A stretch of 14,693 bases of DNA from RYN-433 sp036558265 (GCA_036558265.1 DATBFY010000247.1:1-14693), one strand, 5' to 3'; positions 5,816 to 12,950 are shown, counted from the stretch's first letter. Program-made: numbers and translations. The notes: a model not told the origin generated them from the letters alone.

Positions 5816-6235
5816 TCACGCTTCGAGCGCCAGCGGAATCGGCGTGCCGTCGGCTCGCCGCCAGATCGTGGAGAACTCGCTGTCGTACGTCCAGACACTG
5901 AGGCGGCGGTCCGCGCTGCAGAGCACTGCCAGCCATGCGTCGGCGAAGTCAGGACTGTGCTCGGCGTATTTGGCCATCCACTGGAACACCGCGTCCCAAA
6001 GCGTTTCCTCGTCCCCAGCGTCGAGTGGCGAAATCGATAGTTCCGACATCCACAGCCTGAGCCGTTGGCGCTGCGCCAGGCCGGGAAGATGAAAGCACGC
6101 CTCAGTCAATGCGGGCAAGCAGGTATAAAAGATCTCGCCACGCTTGATGCGGTCGAGATCCGCCAAGGCGCGGGCATGCAACGCGTCGCGGGGGTCGGTG
6201 AGTGCGACCAGCGGCCCCGTGTCGATGAGGATCAC
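5816..6235 (-). CDS. PIN-domain ribonuclease toxin, VapC-like
   Basis: A 139-residue single PIN domain, expected to cut RNA when freed from its antitoxin. The acidic metal-binding residues are present: D5 in IDTGPLVAL, E45 in LTEACF, D96 and D99 in SPDFADA, and D118 in WTYDSEF. Length is typical for VapC. Translation starts at GTG 6235, overlapping the antitoxin stop in a GTGA arrangement, so the two are coupled and co-expressed. The gene is convergent with thrS and ends 47 bp from the thrS stop. The target RNA cannot be predicted. Family call is sure; toxic activity is inferred. Confidence 0.9.
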   Translation of the reverse strand: MILIDTGPLVALTDPRDALHARALADLDRIKRGEIFYTCLPALTEACFHLPGLAQRQRLRLWMSELSISPLDAGDEETLWDAVFQWMAKYAEHSPDFADAWLAVLCSADRRLSVWTYDSEFSTIWRRADGTPIPLALEA

Positions 6236-6516
6236 TGGCGCCCCTTCTTCAGCTTCGCGACGATGGCCGCCCTTGCCTGTTTCGCGTCATGCACGTCGTA
6301 GTCGCGCGGGGTGACGTCCGGTGGGTCAGGGTATTTCGCGTAGATCTCCGACAGCATTTCGGCGGCGGTGCGACCGTCCCGGCGGTGCTGCCGCCGCCGC
6401 TCATACTCGGCGCGAATCGCCTCGCGGACGATCGATGATATCTCGACGCCCTGTTTGCGAAGCGCATCCGCCTTGCGCGCGTCCTGCGCGTCCAACCTGA
6501 CGTTGATCAGCTTCAT
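6232..6516 (-). CDS. Ribbon-helix-helix antitoxin of the PIN toxin
   Basis: A 94-residue protein whose N-terminus reads MKLINVRLDAQDARKADALR, a short strand then a helix, followed by VEISSIVREAIRAEYERR, the pattern of a ribbon-helix-helix DNA-binding domain. The C-terminal half (about 50-94) is hydrophilic with a YPDPPDVTPRDYD segment and a basic end, suited to wrapping the toxin. I chose ATG 6516 over longer in-frame readings. It begins the domain and stands six bases after a near-consensus -10, so upstream codons are probably not transcribed from that promoter. It likely represses its own promoter, as is usual in VapBC pairs. Confidence 0.83.
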   Translation of the reverse strand: MKLINVRLDAQDARKADALRKQGVEISSIVREAIRAEYERRRQHRRDGRTAAEMLSEIYAKYPDPPDVTPRDYDVHDAKQARAAIVAKLKKGRQ

Positions 6517-6522
6517 ACTCAG

Positions 6523-6551
6523 ATTGTAAAGACGATTTGTATTTACGTCAA
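6523..6551 (-). promoter_or_regulatory. Promoter of the toxin-antitoxin operon
   Basis: On the minus strand TTGACG (6546-6551), 17 bases and TACAAT (6523-6528) make a near-consensus promoter in a short AT-rich patch. Only six bases separate the -10 from the antitoxin ATG, so the mRNA should be leaderless. Within it, GTAAA and TTTAC form an 11-base-spaced inverted repeat, and TACAA occurs twice; these may be operator half-sites. Confidence 0.8.
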
Positions 6552-6556
6552 TCGCG

Positions 6557-6564
6557 GCACGTGC
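6557..6564. promoter_or_regulatory. Palindrome GCACGTGC upstream of the toxin-antitoxin promoter
   Basis: An 8-bp perfect palindrome lies five bases upstream of the -35 and just after the methyltransferase stop codon. It could be an operator half or chance; too short to be sure. Confidence 0.25.
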
Positions 6565-6565
6565 G

Positions 6566-7375
6566 TTATGGCTTGCGGAAGTGGATGACCGGGTCGCGGA
6601 AGTTGACGCCGACGTCGGGGGTGACGATCTGGTAGCCCTTTTCGAGGAGCATGAGGCAGGTTCGCTCGAGGCCGGCGTGGTACCAGCGGCCTGGAGAGGG
6701 CTCCTGGTCTTCGCGGACGTCCTTGGGGACCAGCGCCTGGCCGGGCAGGGGGGAGCCGTCCCACTCAATGCCGGCGAGGGGGGCGAGGGCGCGGCGGACG
6801 TCCAGTTGCCGCTGGTGCTGGGCGGCCCAGTTGTACTTCTCGTAGTCGGCGATCATGACGAACGCGTTGGCGCCGCTGCGGAGCTTGGGCCAGAGGTTGG
6901 TCATATAGGCCTCGATGCCGTCGAAGGAGACATGGCAGAGGCAGCCGAAAGAGAAGAGGTAGTCGAACGAATCGTCGGGGAGCTGGGCGCAGGAGAAGTC
7001 GCCGACCTGGTGGTAGTGGACGTGAGGGTGCCGGCCGACGTAGGTCCAGAAGCCGTTGTGGTCGGCCGGGAGCGCGTCGAGGCACCAGACGGCCTTGGCC
7101 TTGAGCATGGCGCGGGTCCAGGCGCCGCGGCCGGGGCCGATCTCCAACGCTGTCACGCCGGGATGGATGAAGGGGCGGATGCAGGCGACGTAGGTCGCAT
7201 GGAGGACGCTCATATAGCCCATGGCGCCGTAGCCGCTGGGGGCGAGGGGGTCGAGCGGGTTGCCCTCGTAGTAGCCGCCCCTCCAGAGGGTCTGGAAGGA
7301 ATCGAGCTCGCGGCGGAGGCGGTCGGCGGTTGTGGGGGATTCGGGTACGGCGACGGCGGCGGGAGTCTGGGACAT
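6566..7375 (-). CDS. Class I SAM-dependent methyltransferase, substrate unknown
   Basis: A 269-residue soluble enzyme with the Rossmann-type SAM-binding fold. Motif I is ALEIGPGRGAWTRAM (77-90). The acidic residue after the second strand is D100 in CLDALPADHN. Motif-like positions follow in QLPDDSFDYLFSFGCLCHVS (about 131-150), where the strand carries DYLFSFG. I chose ATG 7375, with GAGG five bases upstream, over a TTG at 7420 with no ribosome binding site. A methyl acceptor cannot be read from the sequence. The aromatic WRGGYYEGNPLDPLAPSGYG region before motif I (31-50) resembles methyltransferases found among glycan and lipid genes, but that is only an impression. It lies 105 bp downstream of the phosphatase lipoprotein gene on the same strand and may be co-transcribed with it. 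Confidence 0.82.
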   Translation of the reverse strand: MSQTPAAVAVPESPTTADRLRRELDSFQTLWRGGYYEGNPLDPLAPSGYGAMGYMSVLHATYVACIRPFIHPGVTALEIGPGRGAWTRAMLKAKAVWCLDALPADHNGFWTYVGRHPHVHYHQVGDFSCAQLPDDSFDYLFSFGCLCHVSFDGIEAYMTNLWPKLRSGANAFVMIADYEKYNWAAQHQRQLDVRRALAPLAGIEWDGSPLPGQALVPKDVREDQEPSPGRWYHAGLERTCLMLLEKGYQIVTPDVGVNFRDPVIHFRKP

Positions 7376-7417
7376 GGATGCCTCGTGCGCGAGGAGGTGA
7401 AGCGACGGTGCCGCGCG

Positions 7418-7438
7418 CAACGGTGGCGCGCACCGTTG
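7418..7438. repeat. Inverted repeat between the phosphatase and methyltransferase genes
   Basis: CAACGGTG (7418-7425) and CACCGTTG (7431-7438) form an 8-bp stem around GCGCG. On the minus strand no T-run follows, so it is not a clear terminator. It may reduce read-through or stabilise the upstream part of the mRNA. Confidence 0.5.
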
Positions 7439-7480
7439 GGAAATATCGGTCGTATGCGAACGGCGGCTGGAGCGGATGAC

Positions 7481-8626
7481 CTATCGGGTTGGGGACCGCA
7501 CCGGCAGGGCGGTCGCGGCCCTGGGTTGGGCGGCGCGGTAGTCCTGGCCGAGCAGGGCGGCCAGGGTCGCGGCGATCTGGCGTTGAGTCTCCTCGCCTTC
7601 GCCGATCACACCACGTGCCTCGACGCCGGGGCCCATCATCGCCGCCCACCAGCCGTCGGCTCCGGGGACCTTTTCGCCGTGGTCGGTCCAGTCCTTGGGC
7701 GTGCTGCCGCGGCCGTGGTCGGTGGTGATTACGAGGGCCGTGCGACCGGCGTACTGGGGCATCGATTGGGCGGTTTCCCACAGTCGCTTGATGAACTCAT
7801 CCGATCGTTTGGCGGATTCGAGATAAAGATCGTAGCGGCGTCCGTGCGCCCACTCATCCGTCTCGCCGAGCATGACGTAGAAGACGCGCGGCTTGTGGCG
7901 GATGAAGGCGTCGAGGGCGGCTCCTTCGACGATCGAATCGGGCGGCTCGTCGGGCCAGAGGCGCGTCGTGCGAGCGAGCAGGTCGTTGAGCACCTTTTCC
8001 CGCTCGGTCAGCGACGCGCCGTGGAATGGACGGATCGGGTCCCAGCCGGCGATCGCGGGAACGCCGCTGCGGCCTGAGTTGATGATCGGCCCCAGGCGGT
8101 TCCAGGCGCCGTAGGCGACGACCTTGCTCTCAAAGCCCGGTCGATGATTCAGCCATTCGAGGACCGTCACGTTCGGGTTGGGCGGGTAATCGTTGGAATC
8201 GACCTTCGGGTCGGCGTAGCCGCAGAGCATCTCGCTGTAGCCGGGATACGAGAAGCGAAAGGGGTTGGTGACGTGGGCAACGTTCTTGAGGCTACGGTCG
8301 CCGAAGACCTGGCCTTCTTTGGCGACGACGTCCCAGAAGAAGGGGAGGATGGCGGCGCGGCTATGTTCGACGGAGTCGCGGGCGAACTCTTCTTTAAGTC
8401 CCTTGGGATCGGCGACGCCACCGGCCTGTTTGGTGTTGAGCGTCGAGTCGAGGCCGCCGAAGACCTCCTGCCAGCGGAAGCCGTCCAGGGTGACGATGAT
8501 AAGGTTGTCGGCAGTGCCGGCACGGTGAGACGGGCTCGTCGCGGTGCACCCGCCAGCGACGAGCCCCAGCAGGACGATCAGGATCCAGGGATGGCAGGCA
8601 TGACGGTTCAGCAGCCGATCTCGCAT
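7481..8626 (-). CDS. Lipoprotein of the alkaline phosphatase superfamily
   Basis: A 381-residue exported metal-dependent hydrolase. The N-terminus (RDRLLNRH, hydrophobic ILIVLLGLVAGG, C27) is a lipoprotein signal, with an atypical lipobox AGGC. Superfamily metal and active-site positions can be assigned: D48 in VTLDGFR, a likely nucleophile in YPGYSEML (S131), D257 and H261 in GETDEWAHG, D303-H304 in TTDHGRGS, and H316 in WTDHG. These match the phosphodiesterase and sulfatase branches in layout; the substrate is unknown. I chose ATG 8626 because AAGGAG stands five bases upstream; longer in-frame starts would bury the signal peptide. Its promoter is read at 8661-8689. Expression divergent from the ThuA-domain gene at 8755 suggests a joint role outside the cytoplasm, but that is inference. 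Confidence 0.87.
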   Translation of the reverse strand: MRDRLLNRHACHPWILIVLLGLVAGGCTATSPSHRAGTADNLIIVTLDGFRWQEVFGGLDSTLNTKQAGGVADPKGLKEEFARDSVEHSRAAILPFFWDVVAKEGQVFGDRSLKNVAHVTNPFRFSYPGYSEMLCGYADPKVDSNDYPPNPNVTVLEWLNHRPGFESKVVAYGAWNRLGPIINSGRSGVPAIAGWDPIRPFHGASLTEREKVLNDLLARTTRLWPDEPPDSIVEGAALDAFIRHKPRVFYVMLGETDEWAHGRRYDLYLESAKRSDEFIKRLWETAQSMPQYAGRTALVITTDHGRGSTPKDWTDHGEKVPGADGWWAAMMGPGVEARGVIGEGEETQRQIAATLAALLGQDYRAAQPRAATALPVRSPTR

Positions 8627-8660
8627 CAAATCTCCTTGCACCCCGATTGGAGGTGGGCGA

Positions 8661-8689
8661 AACGTACTCATCGGTACGAGGTCGTACAA
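8661..8689 (-). promoter_or_regulatory. Promoter of the phosphatase lipoprotein gene
   Basis: On the minus strand TTGTAC (8684-8689), a 17-base spacer and TACGTT (8661-8666) form a plausible promoter. The leader would be about 30 bases and ends in a good Shine-Dalgarno sequence before ATG 8626. Confidence 0.55.
8663..8687. promoter_or_regulatory. Palindromic operator-like site over the promoter
   Basis: GTACGA-GG-TCGTAC (8674-8687) is a perfect 6-bp inverted repeat with a 2-bp centre. A further CGTAC (8663-8667) pairs with the GTACG inside it at 6-bp spacing. The three GTAC cores cover the -35, the spacer and the -10 of the phosphatase promoter, as a repressor site would. Confidence 0.5.
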
Positions 8690-8754
8690 GCGCCCGCGCC
8701 CACAACGCGCCCGACGCTTGGATCACAGCGCCGCGCGGATTAAGCTGAGCGACC

Positions 8755-9702
8755 ATGACCACGTCCCGCCTGATCGCGTTGGTGTCGGTCGTTCTGAGCT
8801 TTCCGGTCTTCATCTTCGCTGCCGACAAGGATCGTCCCGCCGTTCGGGTGCTCGTGTGGGACGAGCAGCAACCGGCGCAGGAAAAGGCGTACGACGGCAA
8901 GTTCCTCGGCGAGACGATCGCCGCTTATCTATCGAAGAACCCGGCTCTGTCTGTGCGGTCGGCGGCGATGCTTCCAAAGGATCAGATCGACAAGCGGGAC
9001 GATCCCGAGCTGACCGAGCAATCCCTTGACCAAACCGACGTGCTGATCTGGTGGGGGCACCTGCGGCACCGGCAGGTCAAGTGGGAGGTGGGCGACCGGA
9101 TCGTGGACCGGATCAAGGCCAACAAGCTGGCGCTGATCGCGTTGCACTCGGCGCAGGGCTCGACGCCCTTCATACGCGCGATGAACGCACGTTCGATCGA
9201 TGATGCGCTCAAGACGCTTCCCGAGGAGCAGCGGAAAACCGCGAAGCTGGACCTCGTTTACCCGAACTACAGAGCCATCCAGCGCGATACACCGCTGACG
9301 CCGTCGGTCGAGCGCATCAACAATCCCGACGGCACCGTCACGCTGCGAATCCACCTGCCGCACTGCGTGTTCCCGTCGTGGCGTGAGGCGGGCGAGCCGA
9401 CGCACGTGACCACGATGCATCCCGAGCACGCGATCGCCGCCGGGTTGCCGAAGACCTGGGACGTGCTGCACGATGAGATGTACGATGAACCGTTCCACGT
9501 GCCGGCGCCGGACCTGGTGGTCTTCGAGGAGCGCTGGGACAAGGGCGAGCATCACCGCGGCGGCATGTTGTGGAATCTGGGGGCGGGGAAAGTGTTCTAC
9601 TTCCAGCCGGGGCACGAGACGTTCGGCGTGTATAAGGAAGCCTTGCCGCTGAAAGTCGTCGAGAACGCGGCGGTGTGGCTGGGGGGGCAGGTATCCAAGT
9701 AG
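8755..9702 (+). CDS. Secreted ThuA-domain protein, copy 1
   Basis: A 315-residue exported protein of the ThuA (trehalose utilisation) glutamine-amidotransferase-like family. A signal peptide (1-22, ending FIFA before ADKD) is followed by the domain: VLVWDEQQP (33-41), WWGHLRHRQVKWEV with H102, ALHSAQ (129-134), EMYDEPFHVPAPD, and FYFQPGHETFGVYKE near the end. Typical ThuA proteins have HSGH where this has HSAQ: H131 is kept but the second histidine is Q134. The second copy at 10450 keeps HSAH. The two are roughly 70% identical by eye. Sinorhizobium ThuA helps convert trehalose-type disaccharides to keto sugars, but is cytoplasmic; these are exported, so the substrate is likely an extracellular glycan or unknown. 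It is divergent from the phosphatase gene. The ATG is the only good start; its ribosome binding site is weak. Confidence 0.88.
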   Translation: MTTSRLIALVSVVLSFPVFIFAADKDRPAVRVLVWDEQQPAQEKAYDGKFLGETIAAYLSKNPALSVRSAAMLPKDQIDKRDDPELTEQSLDQTDVLIWWGHLRHRQVKWEVGDRIVDRIKANKLALIALHSAQGSTPFIRAMNARSIDDALKTLPEEQRKTAKLDLVYPNYRAIQRDTPLTPSVERINNPDGTVTLRIHLPHCVFPSWREAGEPTHVTTMHPEHAIAAGLPKTWDVLHDEMYDEPFHVPAPDLVVFEERWDKGEHHRGGMLWNLGAGKVFYFQPGHETFGVYKEALPLKVVENAAVWLGGQVSK

Positions 9703-9787
9703 TTCGGCCTTTATGGGATCAGGCACAGTATAATCAGCGGGGTCGGTCTGCCGACGGCATTTGGCTGGCGGCTCGCCGAATCTTGGC

Positions 9788-9909
9788 ATGCGCTTTTATC
9801 ATGGCACCGATATCGATACGGCGATGAACTTCTCATTCCGCCAGACGTCTTCGAGCTGTTCAACGATCTGCGTCGAAGCGGCGAGATCACGATGTCTCCA
9901 AATCCATGA
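9788..9909 (+). pseudogene. Remnant of a gene with an N-terminal YHGTD motif, frameshifted and shortened
   Basis: One frame from ATG 9788 begins MRFYHGTDIDTAMNF, then turns into Ser/Cys/Arg-rich sequence that looks out of frame (it runs to a stop at 9935). A second frame carries GDELLIPPDVFELFNDLRRS and a few more residues to a TGA at 9907-9909. That TGA overlaps the ATG of the next gene as ATGA, the usual mark of a real upstream gene end. The start-to-stop distance, 122 bases, is not a multiple of three. Together this suggests that the head and tail of one gene were joined by an internal deletion with frame loss. A YHGT start occurs in DUF3990-type and related putative ADP-ribosyltransferase-like proteins. 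The identification is tentative, and the two parts could be unrelated. Confidence 0.4.
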
Positions 9910-10391
9910 CGACAGGCCGAACCATGCCGGTCGCTGACGCCCTGACGCATCTTCGCGCTCACCCGGAGTTCTACCTGCCCGGGGGGCGGCTCGAGCCGTC
10001 CGATTTCGCCACGCGCCTCGCCGGCGACGCGCTGGCGCTTGGCGCCACCCGTACACTCGCCGTTCATCACCATGACTGGTGGGCGGTGGCCGCGGACACC
10101 GATTGGCTGGTCGCAATTCCTCAGGTGGCACCGCGTGAATTATTCCAGCGAATCGTCCCCTTTCCTCAGGCGGGTGCCAATTCGATGCGCTCGGAAGTGC
10201 TGATTGCCGCGTTTGCCGACGATGTGGTCACGTGGACCAACGGGGTCCTGGAGGTACTCAAGGGGCGGTCGGAAGGTCTGGAGTCGCCTCGCATGATTCC
10301 CAATGACGGGACGTGGCGGCGGGCAGTGGCATTTCGCTTCGAGCCCGCCCGGCTGAAGGCGACTCTCATTCCCGCGGCGACCTCCGTCTAG
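9906..10391 (+). CDS. Hypothetical protein, 161 residues
   Basis: I do not recognise this protein. It has no signal peptide or membrane segment and looks like a small mixed alpha/beta protein. Noticeable parts are DALTHLRAHPEFYLPGG (near the N-terminus), HHHDWWAVAADTDWLV (about 54-70), a central VPFPQAGANSMRSEVLIAAF and an aromatic WRRAVAFRFEPARL near the C-terminus. ATG 9906 overlaps the end of the decayed gene upstream (ATGA); ATG 9924 is an alternative start, with AGG about 8 bases upstream. If the upstream remnant was a toxin, this could be its partner or immunity protein, now orphaned; that is a guess from position. It stands between two ThuA-domain paralogues, with 58 bp to the next gene. 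Confidence 0.65.
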   Translation: MTTGRTMPVADALTHLRAHPEFYLPGGRLEPSDFATRLAGDALALGATRTLAVHHHDWWAVAADTDWLVAIPQVAPRELFQRIVPFPQAGANSMRSEVLIAAFADDVVTWTNGVLEVLKGRSEGLESPRMIPNDGTWRRAVAFRFEPARLKATLIPAATSV

Positions 10392-10449
10392 ACCAACAGA
10401 TGCGCTGCATTGTGCTTCCATCCATTGGCGCGTCGATTATCCTTCCGGC

Positions 10450-11388
10450 ATGACCCTCAAGAGCTGGATCGCCATCGCCGGGTTATGTGTGACATCGCTC
10501 GCCTTCGCAGCCGACAAGCCGCCCATCCGCGTCCTGGTGTGGGACGAACAGCAACCCGCCCAGAAGCAGGCTTACGGCGACAAGTTCCTGGGCCAGACCA
10601 TCGCGGAGCACCTGTCGAAAAACCCGGCCCTGTCCGTCCGCACCGCCGCCATGCCCGCCAAGGGCCAGACCGACAACGACCCGGCCCTTTCGCCGCAGTC
10701 GCTCGAGCAGACGGACGTGCTGATCTGGTGGGGCCACGTGCGGCATCGCGAGGTCAAGTGGGAGGTGGCCGATCGGATCGTCGATCGGATCAAGTCGGGC
10801 CAACTGGCATTGGTCGCGCTGCACTCCGCACACTGGTCGAGCCCCTTCATCCGCGCGATGAACGCCCGGACGATCGAGGATGCGCTCAAGACGATTCCTG
10901 AAGAGCGGCGGAAGACCGCGACGTTGAACCTGAATTATCCGAAGTACACGACCGTCAAGCGTGACGCGCCGATGACACCCGCCGTGCACAAGACGACCAA
11001 TCCGGACGGCACGGTCACGCTCGACATCGACCTGCCGCACTGCGTCTTCCCGGCGTGGCGCGCCGACGGCAAGCCCGGTCACGTCACCACGCTCCTGCCC
11101 GACCACCCGATCGCCAAAGGCCTGCCGCGGCAGTGGGACGTCGCCCACACCGAGATGTACGACGAGCCCTTCCACGTCCCCGCGCCCGACGCCGTGATCT
11201 TCGAGGAGAAATGGGACGCCGGCGAGCATTTCCGCAGCGGCTGCCTGTGGAACGTGGGGCAGGGCGAGGTCTTCTACTTCCGCCCCGGTCATGAGACGTT
11301 TCCGGTTTACAAGGAAGAACTGCCGCTGAGGGTGATCGAGAACGCCGCGGTCTGGCTCGGGCAGCAGGTCCGCGGTGGCGGGCAGTGA
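10450..11388 (+). CDS. Secreted ThuA-domain protein, copy 2
   Basis: A 312-residue exported ThuA-family protein, the paralogue of the gene at 8755. The signal peptide (1-20, LAFA before ADKP) is followed by VLVWDEQQP, WWGHVRHREVKWEV with H96, ALHSAH with H125 and H128, EMYDEPFHVPAPD and FYFRPGHETFPVYKE. Here the HS-x-H motif common to ThuA is intact, as is the RPGHE segment, which in copy 1 is QPGHE, so this copy is more likely the active form. Both copies carry an extra segment of some 50 residues between the HSA motif and the HPIAKGLP region compared with short ThuA proteins. The MBOAT gene starts 21 bp after its stop, and an SGNH-like gene follows, so it seems the first gene of a glycan-modifying operon. 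A ribosome binding site is not obvious. Confidence 0.88.
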   Translation: MTLKSWIAIAGLCVTSLAFAADKPPIRVLVWDEQQPAQKQAYGDKFLGQTIAEHLSKNPALSVRTAAMPAKGQTDNDPALSPQSLEQTDVLIWWGHVRHREVKWEVADRIVDRIKSGQLALVALHSAHWSSPFIRAMNARTIEDALKTIPEERRKTATLNLNYPKYTTVKRDAPMTPAVHKTTNPDGTVTLDIDLPHCVFPAWRADGKPGHVTTLLPDHPIAKGLPRQWDVAHTEMYDEPFHVPAPDAVIFEEKWDAGEHFRSGCLWNVGQGEVFYFRPGHETFPVYKEELPLRVIENAAVWLGQQVRGGGQ

Positions 11389-11409
11389 CGGGCAGATCGC
11401 ATCTCGCGC

Positions 11410-12936
11410 ATGCTGTTCAACTCCTACGAGTTCATCTTCCTCTTCCTGCCGCTCTGCCTGGCGGGTTATGCCCTGCTGGGCTACCTCGGCCGGCACCGCG
11501 CGGCGCTGGCGTGGGTGGTCGTCTGCTCGCTCGTCTATTACGCGTGGTGGAAGCCGCCCGAACTGGATCACTGGACACCGCGGTTCCTGCTGATCATGGT
11601 GGCGTCGGTCGCCGTCAATTACCTGCTCGGCACGGCCATTCTCTCGCGCGATCCCGCTGACCATCGTGCGATCCGCGCGGTCCTGCTCGGCTTGGGCATC
11701 CTGTTCAATTTCGGCCTGCTCGCGTACTTCAAGTACACCGGCTTCTTCCTCTCTTCGATCAATTCGCTGTTTGACGCGTCGATCGCGATTCCAACGGTCA
11801 TCCTACCCTTGGCGTTCTCGTTCCACACGTTCCAGCAGCACGCGTACCTGGTCGACGCGTGGCATGGGCGGGCGGGACGGTATTCGCCGCTGGATTACAG
11901 CCTCTTCGTGCTTTTCTTTCCCCAGTTGCTCGCCGGGCCGATCGTCCATCATCGGGAGATGCTGCCGCAGCTCTCGTCCCATCGCGTCGGTCACGTGCGC
12001 GCGCGGCACGTGGCGGTCGGGTTGTCGATGTTTGTGATCGGGCTCTTCAAGAAGGTGATGGTCGCCGACCGCGTGGGGGCGCTGGTCGCCCCGGTGTTCG
12101 GCGCGGCGGCCGCGGGGCGATCGCTCACGTTCGGCGACGCCTGGCTCGGGGCGCTGGCGTTCACGTTCCAGCTTTACTTCGACTTCTCGGCCTACTCGGA
12201 CATGGCGATCGGCGTCGCGCGCATGCTGGGGTTGCGCCTGCCGATGAACTTCAACTCGCCCTACCAGGCGGCGAGCGTCATCGACTTCTGGCGGCGCTGG
12301 CACATGACCCTGTCGCGCTGGCTTCGCGATTACGTCTACATCCCGATGGGCGGCAACCGTCGCGGCGCGACCCGCCGGTGGATCAACCTGATGGCCACCA
12401 TGCTGATCGGCGGCCTGTGGCATGGCGCGGGGTGGACGTTCGTCTTCTGGGGCGGCCTGCACGGCTTCTACCTGGGCGTCAACCACGCGTGGCGGCGCCT
12501 GCGCCGCCGGGGCGGTCCGCCCGGCGAGATGCCGCCCGCGCCGTCGCGACTGGGCCAGTGCGCCGGCGTGCTGGTGACCTTCTTCGCTGTCACGGTTGCG
12601 TGGGTCTTCTTCCGCGCGCCCGATTTTGCCTCGGCGTGGCGGATGCTCGGCGCGATGTTCGGCCGGCACGGATTTACACTGCAATCGCGCTTCGGCGACC
12701 GCGACGAGGCGATCCTGCTGTCGGTATTGCTCCTGGCCGTCTGGCGGCTGCCGAACACGCAGCAGATGCTCGACCGTTTCCGCCCCGCCCTGGGCTACCG
12801 CCGCGGCTCGACCAAGCGCGGCGAGTTGATCCAGTGGCGGCCGAACCTGTGGTGGGCGGCAGGGCTGTCGATCGTTGCCGTGGTCGCGATCACACACCTC
12901 TCGTACGTTCGCGAGTTCATTTATTACCAGTTCTGA
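11410..12936 (+). CDS. MBOAT-family acyltransferase, AlgI/PatA-type
   Basis: A 508-residue polytopic inner-membrane protein that moves acyl groups, usually acetyl, across or at the membrane for addition to polysaccharide. About ten hydrophobic helices can be seen, beginning with NSYEFIFLFLPLCLAGYALL. Family landmarks: FFPQLLAGPIVHHREMLPQL (about 170-190), LYFDFSAYSDMAIGVARMLG (about 256-276), FWRRWHMTLSRWLRDYVYIP (about 294-313), and the catalytic-type histidine H338 in GGLWHGAGWTFVFWGGLHG. Length matches AlgI (about 520). The ATG begins the first helix; no clear Shine-Dalgarno site is seen. It lies between a ThuA-domain gene and an SGNH-like gene, with the latter beginning 14 bp downstream. 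AlgI works with AlgJ/AlgX-type SGNH partners, which fits this pairing. The acceptor polymer is unknown; no polymerase genes are in the window. Confidence 0.95.
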   Translation: MLFNSYEFIFLFLPLCLAGYALLGYLGRHRAALAWVVVCSLVYYAWWKPPELDHWTPRFLLIMVASVAVNYLLGTAILSRDPADHRAIRAVLLGLGILFNFGLLAYFKYTGFFLSSINSLFDASIAIPTVILPLAFSFHTFQQHAYLVDAWHGRAGRYSPLDYSLFVLFFPQLLAGPIVHHREMLPQLSSHRVGHVRARHVAVGLSMFVIGLFKKVMVADRVGALVAPVFGAAAAGRSLTFGDAWLGALAFTFQLYFDFSAYSDMAIGVARMLGLRLPMNFNSPYQAASVIDFWRRWHMTLSRWLRDYVYIPMGGNRRGATRRWINLMATMLIGGLWHGAGWTFVFWGGLHGFYLGVNHAWRRLRRRGGPPGEMPPAPSRLGQCAGVLVTFFAVTVAWVFFRAPDFASAWRMLGAMFGRHGFTLQSRFGDRDEAILLSVLLLAVWRLPNTQQMLDRFRPALGYRRGSTKRGELIQWRPNLWWAAGLSIVAVVAITHLSYVREFIYYQF

Positions 12937-12950
12937 TAAATTGCCGGGCG

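Noticed and set aside
6581..8077. 498-codon plus-strand ORF
   Set aside because: It runs opposite the methyltransferase and most of the phosphatase gene, both with clear motifs; its Gly/Val/Glu-rich repetitiveness is a codon-bias shadow.
8718..8754. Promoter for the first ThuA-domain gene (TTGGAT with ATTAAG)
   Set aside because: Spacing is only 15 bp and both hexamers are poor.
9729..9734. Perfect TATAAT as a promoter for the remnant and the hypothetical gene
   Set aside because: No acceptable -35 is found at 16-18 bp spacing; a single hexamer is not enough, though the site is mentioned as part of the segment.
10483..11664. 393-codon minus-strand ORF
   Set aside because: It is antisense to the second ThuA-domain gene and the MBOAT start, and the protein has no recognisable domain.
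11859..12950. Upstream extension of the SGNH-like gene through the MBOAT gene
   Set aside because: The extension is an out-of-frame reading of the MBOAT gene; the membrane helix and real protein begin after ATG 12951.
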